A DNA stretch of 7,843 nt, from contig JACVJG010000107.1 of the NCBI GenBank assembly GCA_015711875.1, positions 1 to 7,843 on the forward strand, in the 5' to 3' direction. Every line of letters begins with the position of its first letter. Within the stretch, counting starts at the first letter, position 1. Below, in pieces: positions 1-6,453 of the stretch. The DNA comes from Candidatus Solincola jinzensis (GTDB lineage: Bacteria; Actinomycetota; Geothermincolia; Geothermincolales; RBG-13-55-18). A program made the position numbers and the translations under genes. The notes below the pieces were generated by a model that was not told the origin of the DNA, ran no database searches, and saw nothing but the letters and a program-made list of their open reading frames with translations.

Positions 1-861
1 GATATGATGGTAGCGCACCCCGTCGTATTCGAAGAAGCGCTGGTAATCCCCGGAGGTGCTGATATAGGTGCCGCCGGGAAGCAGCAATGTGGCCAGGTAA
101 CCCTCCCCGCGCGGGTCCATAACCGCAATCCTACAACCGTTCTCCTCCCCACCAGGTTTTTCTCCCAGGGTCAGGGAGGTGCTTATCATATTGACCACCG
201 CCGCCTCCACGCCGCGTTCCCTCAATATCCCGGCCGCCTTATCCAGTGCGTAGCCCTTGGCCAGTCCCCCGAGGTCGATGGCCATCCCCTCCCGCGCGAA
301 CATGACGGTATGCGCCGCGGGATCGAGGAGCAGTTTGTCGGCCCCCACCAACGCAAGGGCTGCCTCTATCTCCTCCCGCGACGGCGGCGGCTCTCCCCTC
401 TCGCTCCTCCCCGTAACATCCCACACGTCTATGAGAGGACCCACGGTTATGTCGAACAAGCCCTGGCTGGACCGGTATACCTGCATCCCTGCCTCCACCA
501 TCTCCCACAGGTCATCGGAGAGGGCCACCGGTCCGGCGGCTGCGTTTGCGTTGACCCTGGAGAGCTCGCTCTCGGGGTCGTAACGGTCGGCAATCCCCTG
601 AAGGCGGAAGAGTTCCTTGAAAGCCTCGTCCACCGCTCCCTCAACAAGCGATTGATCCTTTCCGTAAGCGGTTATGGTCACCAGATCGTCGAGGACATAC
701 TCCTGGCGCTCGAAAGGCCGTTTGGAATAGCCGGGGTTAACGGCCCTGGCCAGCACCACGGCCAGCAGGACCAGCGCGAGGGTGACGGCGATGACGATCG
801 CGGTATCCCTGCGGTTCTTTCTCCCGATTTCCCGGTATACTGACTCCTTCTTTGCCTCCAT
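1..861 (-). CDS. apbE: ApbE-type FAD:protein FMN transferase, membrane-anchored (3' end outside window)
   Basis: ApbE enzymes transfer FMN from FAD to a threonine of target flavoproteins such as RnfD, RnfG, NqrB and NqrC, using Mg2+, outside the cytoplasmic membrane. The visible 287 residues begin with a basic N-terminus and one hydrophobic segment (about 20-40), read as a signal anchor. The family landmarks follow: GLFDITVGPL (134-143), IDLGGLAKGYA (195-205), STSGDYQRFF (268-277) and RYHH (283-286). The frame runs off the left edge, so perhaps 40-60 residues are missing. The usual Asn-x-Gly-Gly segment after the DLGG helix is replaced by NMISTSLTLG (224-233), which is unusual. The start is uncertain: the ATG at 861 has no Shine-Dalgarno but sits 7 bases after a TATACT box. 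An in-frame ATG at 936 would add 25 unlikely residues and also lacks a ribosome binding site. The likely client is RnfD encoded at 4170-5117. The family call is firm; the substrate is inferred. Confidence 0.92.
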   Translation of the reverse strand, partial: MEAKKESVYREIGRKNRRDTAIVIAVTLALVLLAVVLARAVNPGYSKRPFERQEYVLDDLVTITAYGKDQSLVEGAVDEAFKELFRLQGIADRYDPESELSRVNANAAAGPVALSDDLWEMVEAGMQVYRSSQGLFDITVGPLIDVWDVTGRSERGEPPPSREEIEAALALVGADKLLLDPAAHTVMFAREGMAIDLGGLAKGYALDKAAGILRERGVEAAVVNMISTSLTLGEKPGGEENGCRIAVMDPRGEGYLATLLLPGGTYISTSGDYQRFFEYDGVRYHHI

Positions 862-1230
862 GGGCGGTAGTATATCACCAAAGCCGGAAAGCGGTCCTGA
901 CCAGGTCGTTAACGAGACGGTCTTTCTTCTGGGCATGGGGTCTATGCCGGATCGCGGCCGGCCCTGAGGGCGAAAAGCGCGTCCTTGTTCCTCCTGGCGG
1001 GCGATCACTGGCTTGAACATGAAGCATTGCCGGGACCCCATGAGGGACTCATACAGCGGAAGGGAGCCCCGTGAACAGCGGGCGGCGGAATACGAGGCCC
1101 TATACCCCTGTATCCCCTAAGCTCACCGAGGTCCTTTCGAGGCCTGTTTTTTCCAGGAAAGTTCCCGCCCCAGGACGCTGAAACGCCCTCACTCTCCATC
1201 CGGAAGGGCTTACCAGAATCCCGCATCCGG
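862..1230. other. Intergenic stretch without a convincing gene
   Basis: These 369 bases separate the stop of the ATPase gene from the start of apbE. I read both strands and found only short open frames with no recognisable motif and no ribosome binding site. One example is a 33-codon plus-strand frame starting at 1019. A CATCCGG heptamer occurs twice near 1197 and 1224, and a CCTG/CAGG inverted repeat lies near 1142-1157, but neither forms a good terminator. Apart from the possible -10 box next to apbE, I see nothing functional. Confidence 0.5.
869..874 (-). promoter_or_regulatory. Possible -10 box of a leaderless apbE transcript
   Basis: Read on the minus strand, TATACT lies 7 bases before the ATG at 861, so transcription could begin at or next to the start codon. 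No Shine-Dalgarno precedes that ATG, which fits a leaderless mRNA of the kind common in high-GC Gram-positives. No good -35 hexamer is visible, so this is only suggestive. Confidence 0.3.
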
Positions 1231-3783
1231 TCAAGCGCCGTCCACCTGTTCCACCTCGCCCAGCTCCTCCACATGAGGGGGCGCCTCCGGACCGCGGATG
1301 TATCTCTGCATGTAGCGACCCGAGAGCTCCAGCAGCAGTGAAAAGACCGCCGCGATGCCCAGGGCTTGCAGCAACACCACGACGCGCGGCAAATAAAGCT
1401 GGAAGAATTCACGGAACCAGGGAATGGCCAGCACGCCCACGAACGCGCCCGCCATGGCCGCCAGAAGCGCTCCGCGCCAGGAGAGCAGGGGACGCGAAAG
1501 ATACCCGAGCACCGCCAGCCCCACGATGGTAAGCACGATCACCGCCACGGTGCGGGACTCCTCCAGGCTTACGCCGTTGCTCCTGGCCATGGCGTTCCCG
1601 GTAAAAGTGGCCGCCCCAGCGATGAATCCCGCCGGCACCGCGAAATACAACACGCGCCGCAGCAGCCCGGGCCGGTAGCGCCGCTTGCTGCGGGCGAAGG
1701 AGAGGATGAAGGCGGGGATGCCTATGGTAAGGGATCCCACCAGCGAGATATGCCGTGGGAGAAAAGGGTACTCCCAGGCGAGGAGGGCCACGCCGACGGC
1801 CAGCAGAGCCGCGTAAACCGTCTTGGTGAGAAAGAGGTTGGCGACCCTTTCCATGTTGGCCATCACCCTTCTGCCCTCTGCCACCACTCCCGGAAGGGTC
1901 GAGAACCTGCCGTCCAGCAAAACCAGCTGGGCAACGGCCTTGGTGGAAGGAGCGCCCGACCCCATGGCTATGCCCATATCCGCGTCCTTCAGGGCCAGGG
2001 TGTCGTTGACCCCATCCCCCGTCATGGCCACCACGTGACCATGGTGCTGGAGAGCTCGCACCATGAGGCGTTTCTGTTCCGGGATCACGCGTCCGAATAC
2101 CGTCTTCCTGTGCAGGATCTGCGCCAGCTCCTCCTTGTCCTGCGGAAGCTCCCGCGCGTCCACCGGCTCTTCCGCGCCCGGGACCCCCACCCGCGCCGCC
2201 ACCGCGCCCACCGTGCGGGGGTTGTCTCCGGAGATAACCCTGATGCCCACATCCTGGCGCCTGAAATATTCCAGGGTATCGGCCGCGTCCGGGCGCACTT
2301 TTTCCTCGAACACCAGCAAGGCCGCCGGCACCATCCCCTCAGGGGTTTTTTCGCCCGCCACGGCCCTTTCCGCCTTCGCGAAAAGCAGCACCCTCTTTCC
2401 CGAGGCCGCGATCTCGTCAGCCTTTTCTCTTAGCCCCTCTGCTCCCGGAAGCCCCTGCAACAGGACCTCAGGGGCTCCCAGGACCCAAGTATCTCCGCCC
2501 GCAAAGGAAGCGGCACTCCACTTCCAGGCCGAGGAGAACGGCACCACTTCCTCTGCCCGCCATCCTGGGGGAGAGGGGAACGTGGCTTTGAGGGCAGTGA
2601 TGGTGGGATTCTCTGAAGGAGCCGCCGCCGCAAAAGCGCCCAGCGCGTCAATCAGGGCCTCCTCGCCGTTGAGAGACATCATATGCGAGAACTCGAGGGT
2701 TCCCTCGGTTAGCGTGCCCGTCTTGTCCAGGCAGATGACATCGACTTTCGCCAGGCCCTCCACCGCCGGAAGCTCCTGCACCAACACTTTCCGTCGCGCC
2801 AGGGTAACAGCGCTGACCGCGAACACCAGACTGGTGAGGAGCACCAGGCCCTCCGGCACCATACCCACCAGGCCGGCCACCGTGGCCAGGACCGAGTCGT
2901 CGAATGAGCTATGGGTGAGAAGTTGGCTGGTCGCCAGAAGGATGGCCGATGGTATCATCACGTAGGTGATATAGCGCAGGATGGTGTTGATGGCATCACG
3001 GAGGTCCGATTGCACCAGGGCATATCTCCTGGCCTCGGCGGCCAGCTTCCTGGCATAGGCCTCCTCCCCCACCGCCGTGGCCCTATACCTTCCCGCCCCC
3101 GAGGATACGAAGCTCCCGGAGAGCACGGTGTCCCCAGGCCCCTTGGCGACTGGCACCGATTCACCCGTCAACAACGATTCGTCCACTTCAAGCCCGTTTG
3201 AGAACAGCACTATGCCGTCCACGATGATCTGGTCCCCGGCCTGAAGCTCCAGGAGGTCGTCCAGCACAACCTCCTCCCTCGGGAGCTCCAGAGACTCGCC
3301 CTCTCGTACCACCCTCGCCCTCGGCGCGCTGAGGAGCGAGAGCCTGTCCAGGGTGAACTTGGCGCGTAGTTCCTGCACTATCCCTATAAGGGTATTGAAC
3401 ACCAGCACCATTCCGAAGAGGGCGTCCCGCCATGGCCCGATGAAAAGCACCACCACCGCCAGGAACCCCAGGATAGCGTTGAAGCGGTTGAAGACGTTGA
3501 CGCGTATGATGGAGGCTAGGGAGCGGCTGGTCTCGTCCTTTACGGCGTTGGTCTCGCCACGCTCCACGCGCTCCTTCACCTGGAAACCGGCCAGACCCCG
3601 CTCAGGATAGGTTGGGCCCAGATCGCGGAGCTCGACCTGCCCCCCTGTAAGGACCGCTCGACGCATCCCAGGCTCAGGACGGGGTAGCTGCTCCGGAGTC
3701 AAACCCATCTCCTCCCCATGCCCTTGATCTGCCTCCCCAGGCCCTTCCTTGCCGCTTTTACCGCCATTCCCTATGGTGGCCAC
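1231..3783 (-). CDS. ctpE: CtpE-like P-type cation-transporting ATPase
   Basis: This is a membrane pump that uses ATP through a phospho-aspartate intermediate, 850 residues from the GTG at 3783. The actuator loop has TGES (206-209). Transmembrane helix 4 has the VPEGL metal-site motif (309-313). The phosphorylation site is DKTGT, with the catalytic Asp at 353. SGDNP (518-522) and TGDGVND (588-594) complete the P and hinge motifs. There are about ten hydrophobic helices: two near 100-137, two near 270-328 and six after 645, including LTKTVYA (652-658). The PEGL helix, the LTKTVY helix and the segment around VDAREL (541-546) resemble mycobacterial CtpE, which is linked to calcium uptake, so Ca2+ is the best guess; the ion is not proven. 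Family similarity begins near residue 63 (GLAGFQVKERV). The first 60 Gly/Pro/Glu-rich residues may therefore be extra or mis-started; ATGs at 3708 and 3666 are alternatives. No clear terminator follows. Confidence 0.94.
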   Translation of the reverse strand: MATIGNGGKSGKEGPGEADQGHGEEMGLTPEQLPRPEPGMRRAVLTGGQVELRDLGPTYPERGLAGFQVKERVERGETNAVKDETSRSLASIIRVNVFNRFNAILGFLAVVVLFIGPWRDALFGMVLVFNTLIGIVQELRAKFTLDRLSLLSAPRARVVREGESLELPREEVVLDDLLELQAGDQIIVDGIVLFSNGLEVDESLLTGESVPVAKGPGDTVLSGSFVSSGAGRYRATAVGEEAYARKLAAEARRYALVQSDLRDAINTILRYITYVMIPSAILLATSQLLTHSSFDDSVLATVAGLVGMVPEGLVLLTSLVFAVSAVTLARRKVLVQELPAVEGLAKVDVICLDKTGTLTEGTLEFSHMMSLNGEEALIDALGAFAAAAPSENPTITALKATFPSPPGWRAEEVVPFSSAWKWSAASFAGGDTWVLGAPEVLLQGLPGAEGLREKADEIAASGKRVLLFAKAERAVAGEKTPEGMVPAALLVFEEKVRPDAADTLEYFRRQDVGIRVISGDNPRTVGAVAARVGVPGAEEPVDARELPQDKEELAQILHRKTVFGRVIPEQKRLMVRALQHHGHVVAMTGDGVNDTLALKDADMGIAMGSGAPSTKAVAQLVLLDGRFSTLPGVVAEGRRVMANMERVANLFLTKTVYAALLAVGVALLAWEYPFLPRHISLVGSLTIGIPAFILSFARSKRRYRPGLLRRVLYFAVPAGFIAGAATFTGNAMARSNGVSLEESRTVAVIVLTIVGLAVLGYLSRPLLSWRGALLAAMAGAFVGVLAIPWFREFFQLYLPRVVVLLQALGIAAVFSLLLELSGRYMQRYIRGPEAPPHVEELGEVEQVDGA

Positions 3784-3860
3784 TGCCTCGATGACCTCAT
3801 CACGCGAAGAAGTGAATTTCTCTGCCCCTTTACCCGTCCCTTCCCCTGTCTTACCTGATC

Positions 3861-4013
3861 CTATCCCGTATTGCGGCGAACCAAGAAGGCCAACACCTTC
3901 TCTTCTTCTATTTCGCGATGCTCAGCGGCGATCTGCGGCCCGCGCAAACCGGCTTATGTAATAATAGCAGGCTCGCCGCGCTCGGGATCAGCGACAAAGT
4001 CCATCACATCCAT
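3861..4013 (-). pseudogene. Short open frame interrupted by one TAA; possible decayed small gene
   Basis: From an ATG at 4013 the minus strand encodes MDVMDFVADPERGEPAIIT, then a TAA at 3954-3956. The same frame then stays open for 30 more codons (AGLRGPQIAAEHREIEE and onward, ending FLVRRNTG) before a TAG at 3861-3863. The second half is charged and helix-like and looks more like protein than noise. An AAGGG lies 8 bases before the ATG. I do not recognise the family. It could be a small gene inactivated by one base change, a sequencing error at the TAA, a genuine 19-residue peptide, or chance. It lies 77 bases upstream of the ATPase start and could share its transcript. Confidence 0.35.
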
Positions 4014-4016
4014 GGG

Positions 4017-4042
4017 GATAGCCCTTCTAAGGAAGGGATATC
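4017..4042 (-). promoter_or_regulatory. Hairpin covering a Shine-Dalgarno-like site
   Basis: On the minus strand GATA-T-CCCTTC, loop CTTA, GAAGGG-C-TATC forms a 10-pair stem with one internal mismatch. Its right arm contains the AAGGG that would serve as ribosome binding site for the ATG at 4013. No T-run follows, so it is not a terminator. It could control translation of the short frame downstream, but this is inferred from base pairing alone. Confidence 0.4.
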
Positions 4043-4054
4043 GGAACAGCGGCG

Positions 4055-4060
4055 ATAATA
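4055..4060 (-). promoter_or_regulatory. Possible -10 box upstream of the small frame and ATPase gene
   Basis: TATTAT on the minus strand lies between the rnfD terminator and the next minus-strand gene, where a promoter is needed. Transcription would begin near 4048, just before the hairpin at 4017-4042. No convincing -35 element sits at standard spacing; TGTAAG 16 bases upstream matches poorly. Confidence 0.25.
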
Positions 4061-4109
4061 CCTATGCCTACCTGTGCTTACAGTCAGCATCCCGGGGGTA
4101 TTAACCCTA

Positions 4110-4142
4110 AGGAAGGAAGACGGGCCGGGTCTCCCCGGCCCG
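4110..4142 (-). terminator. Intrinsic terminator after rnfD
   Basis: The minus strand has CGGGCCGGG, loop GAGA, CCCGGCCCG: a perfect 9-pair GC stem (4121-4142). It is followed by the pyrimidine tract TCTTCCTTCC (4120-4111). It begins 27 bases past the rnfD stop and marks the end of the fdh-rnf operon, which shows that no further rnf gene follows rnfD in this transcript. Confidence 0.85.
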
Positions 4143-4169
4143 CCGTGTTTCACCAAAGGCAGGGACCGC

Positions 4170-5117
4170 TTAAGCCGCCGCCACCTCTCCGAACCTCTTG
4201 GGCTTGAACACCGTGTCCAGCAGGGGCACGAAGGCGTTGCCGATGAGGATGGAGTAGGCCACCGCCCCCGCCGGGGCCAAAAACACGCGGATGATCACCA
4301 CGCACACCCCGATGATGAGGCCGTAGACCACCTGCCCCCAGGTGTTCATGGGGCTGGTGACCCAGTCGGTGGCCATGAAGAAGGCCCCCAGCATGATCCC
4401 GCCGGCCAGGATGTTGTAGAGCCCGTCGGAGCCCACGATGTAGGCGAGCACGAACACCGTGGCCAGGATGGTCACCGGGATGACCCAGCCTATGACCTTG
4501 CGGTAGAGCAGGTAGGCGCCGCCCAAAAGCACCCAGAAGGCCCCCACCTCGGAGATGGCCCCCCCGTAGTTGGCGAAGAGCAGGGCCAGGTAGGAGGGCC
4601 CGGAGCTCTCCAGCCCCTGCTTGATGTACACCAGGGGGGTGGCGGACTGCACGCCGTCATAGCCCGCCTTGAGGAAGCCCAGGTTGCCGGTCCAGGAGGC
4701 CAGGAACCCGGATCCTATGAGCACGAAGACGAACCCGAAGAGGGCGGGGTTGAAGATGTTGCGGCCCAGGCCCCCCATGAGCTCCTTCACCACCACGATG
4801 GCCACAAAGGAGGCGATGATGAGGTTGAGCCACTGGATGCGCGCCGGAAATAGCAGGGCCAGGAGCAGGCCCGTCACCGCCGCGCTGCCGTCGGCCAGGT
4901 TCACCTTCTTCTTGCGCGCCTTGCGCACCGCCCACTCGAAGAACATGCAAGATCCCACCGCCAGGGCCATGTTGAAGAGGGCGTTGTAGGTGAAGGCCAC
5001 CAGGGCGGCGATGGTCACGGGCGCCAGCGCGATGAGCACGTCGCGCATGGCGAGCGCCGTTTGCTCCTTGCTCCTCAGGTGAGGGGGCGGGGTTACGACC
5101 AGGTTGTCCAGAGCCAT
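4170..5117 (-). CDS. rnfD: RnfD, membrane subunit with covalent FMN site
   Basis: RnfD/NqrB proteins are integral membrane flavoproteins that pass electrons inside ion-pumping Rnf and Nqr complexes. The 315 residues are close to the family length and contain eight to ten hydrophobic segments. Family blocks in order are DGSAAVTGLLLALLFPA (76-92), KELMGGLGRNIFNPALFG (111-128), DGVQSATPL (154-162), GAFFMATDWVTSP (244-256) and the SILIGNAFVPLLD helix (289-301). Thr160 in SATP is the expected FMN attachment site for an ApbE enzyme such as the one encoded at 1-861. The ATG at 5117 has GGAGG 9 bases upstream and lies 15 bases after the rnfC stop. A terminator follows at once, so RnfG, RnfE, RnfA and RnfB are not encoded downstream as they usually would be. 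The partner could therefore be the formate dehydrogenase encoded upstream. The family call is firm. Confidence 0.96.
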   Translation of the reverse strand: MALDNLVVTPPPHLRSKEQTALAMRDVLIALAPVTIAALVAFTYNALFNMALAVGSCMFFEWAVRKARKKKVNLADGSAAVTGLLLALLFPARIQWLNLIIASFVAIVVVKELMGGLGRNIFNPALFGFVFVLIGSGFLASWTGNLGFLKAGYDGVQSATPLVYIKQGLESSGPSYLALLFANYGGAISEVGAFWVLLGGAYLLYRKVIGWVIPVTILATVFVLAYIVGSDGLYNILAGGIMLGAFFMATDWVTSPMNTWGQVVYGLIIGVCVVIIRVFLAPAGAVAYSILIGNAFVPLLDTVFKPKRFGEVAAA

Positions 5118-5132
5118 ACTCTATCGCCTCCT

Positions 5133-6452
5133 CTACTTCTTCTTCAGGGCCGCGATCTCGGCCTTGGCCTTGCGCACGTATTGCACGTGGGGGATGTAGG
5201 CGGGGCAGGAGAAGGAGCAGCAGCCGCACTCGAAGCAGTCCAGCGCCCCCCACATCTCCGCCTTGTCCCACTGCCCCCGGCGGGCGGACTGCACGATGAA
5301 GTTGGGGGAGAGGAACATGGGGCAGGCCTCCACGCACTTGCCGCAGCGCACGCACTCCCCCTCCTCGCCCAGGTCCACCACGTCCGAGGTGAGCACCACC
5401 ACCCCCGAGGTGCCCTTGACCACCGAGGCGCGGGTGTCGGACTGCGCCCAGCCGGTCATGGGGCCGCCCATGATGAGCTTGGCGGGGTTGCCCACGAACC
5501 CCCCGCAGGCGTCCAGGAGCACCTGGATGGGGGTGCCGATGGCCGCCAGCAGGTTGGCGGGCTCGCGCACCCCGGGGCCGGTGACCGTGAGCACCCGCTC
5601 ATAGAGGGGCTTGCCCCAGGACGCCGCCTCGAACAGCGCCACCGCGGTGCCCACGTTCTGCACCAGGCAGCCCACCTCGCTGGGGAGCTTGCCCGGGGGG
5701 ACCTTCCTTCCCGTGAGGGCGAAGATGAGCATCTTCTCCGCTCCCTCCGGGTACTTGACCTCCAGTATCTCCACCTCCACGTCGGAAAGCCCGGAGGTCT
5801 TGGCGCGCAGGGCGTCGGCGGCGTCCATCTTGTTGGCCTCCACCCCGATGATCACCTTGCCCGCCCCCACCGCGGTCTTGAGCAGGCGGGCGCCGGCGAT
5901 CAGGTCCTCGGGCCTCTCGAGCATCAGCCGGTGGTCGCAGGTGAGGAAGGGCTCGCACTCGCAGGCGTTGATGATCACCGTGTCCACCGGCTTGTCGGCG
6001 GGAGGGGTGAGCTTTACGTGGGTGGGGAAGGCGGCTCCCCCCATGCCCACCAGCCCCGCCTCGCGGGCGATCTCCCGCACCTCCTCGGCGCTGAGGGCCT
6101 CGAGGTCCTTGCCGGGCTTCTTCTGGAACTCCGGCTGCTCCGGGTCGGCGGTGATGACCACGCTGCGCACCTTGGCGCCGGTGAAGTTGGGGACCTCGGT
6201 GATCTCCTTCACCACCCCCGCCACCGAGGAGTGCACGGGGGCGGAGACGAAGGCTTCCGTGGCCCCGATCTTCTGGCCCACCTCCACGCGGTCGCCCTCC
6301 TTGACCAGGGGCTCGTTGGGGGCCCCGATGTGCTGCTGCAGGGGGATGATGACCTCTTTGGGCACCGGGGCGCGCTTGATGGCCTTGCCCGAGGCCAACT
6401 CCTTGTTGTAGGGGGGATGGATGCCTCCCTTGAAGGTCTTTGCCTCCGCCAT
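5133..6452 (-). CDS. rnfC: RnfC, NADH/FMN and iron-sulfur subunit
   Basis: RnfC is the cytoplasmic subunit of Rnf complexes that exchanges electrons with NAD(H) through FMN and two [4Fe-4S] clusters. The 439 residues match the short form of the family. The N-terminal part has FKGGIHPP (7-14) and a biotinyl-like barrel region. The NuoF-like core has the glycine-rich loop GLVGMGGAAFPTHVKL (133-148), NACECEPFLTCDHR (162-175), KYPEGAEK (233-240) and LVQNVGTA (263-270). Cluster ligands are Cys367/370/373/377 and Cys406/409/412/416, so it looks fully functional. The ATG at 6452 is preferred because GGGAGG at 6461-6466 sits 8 bases upstream. A GTG at 6461 would add three residues but overlaps that ribosome binding site. 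The ATG follows the fdhB stop after one base, so translation is probably coupled. A stand-alone RnfC-like protein paired with the dehydrogenase is less likely, because rnfD follows directly. Confidence 0.96.
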   Translation of the reverse strand: MAEAKTFKGGIHPPYNKELASGKAIKRAPVPKEVIIPLQQHIGAPNEPLVKEGDRVEVGQKIGATEAFVSAPVHSSVAGVVKEITEVPNFTGAKVRSVVITADPEQPEFQKKPGKDLEALSAEEVREIAREAGLVGMGGAAFPTHVKLTPPADKPVDTVIINACECEPFLTCDHRLMLERPEDLIAGARLLKTAVGAGKVIIGVEANKMDAADALRAKTSGLSDVEVEILEVKYPEGAEKMLIFALTGRKVPPGKLPSEVGCLVQNVGTAVALFEAASWGKPLYERVLTVTGPGVREPANLLAAIGTPIQVLLDACGGFVGNPAKLIMGGPMTGWAQSDTRASVVKGTSGVVVLTSDVVDLGEEGECVRCGKCVEACPMFLSPNFIVQSARRGQWDKAEMWGALDCFECGCCSFSCPAYIPHVQYVRKAKAEIAALKKK

Positions 6453-6453
6453 C

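Noticed and set aside
4..843. Plus-strand open frame of 279 codons opposite apbE
   Set aside because: No recognisable domain; the minus strand carries clear ApbE motifs and runs off the left edge.
1005..1230. Minus-strand extension of an overlapping frame beyond the ATPase stop, and a plus-strand 33-codon frame at 1019
   Set aside because: Neither has a ribosome binding site, a motif or family-like composition.
1366..2433. Plus-strand open frame of 355 codons opposite the ATPase gene
   Set aside because: His, Arg and Gly-rich product without motifs, opposite conserved P-type ATPase sequence.
3783..3927. Open extension of the ATPase frame upstream of the GTG, containing a P-loop-like GSGKTGEG
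   Set aside because: There is no start codon in it, and the P-loop resemblance lacks the surrounding strand and helix; most likely chance.
4022..4037. CCCTTC/GAAGGG hairpin as a second terminator
   Set aside because: It lacks a following T-run on either strand, and a much stronger terminator lies at 4110-4142.
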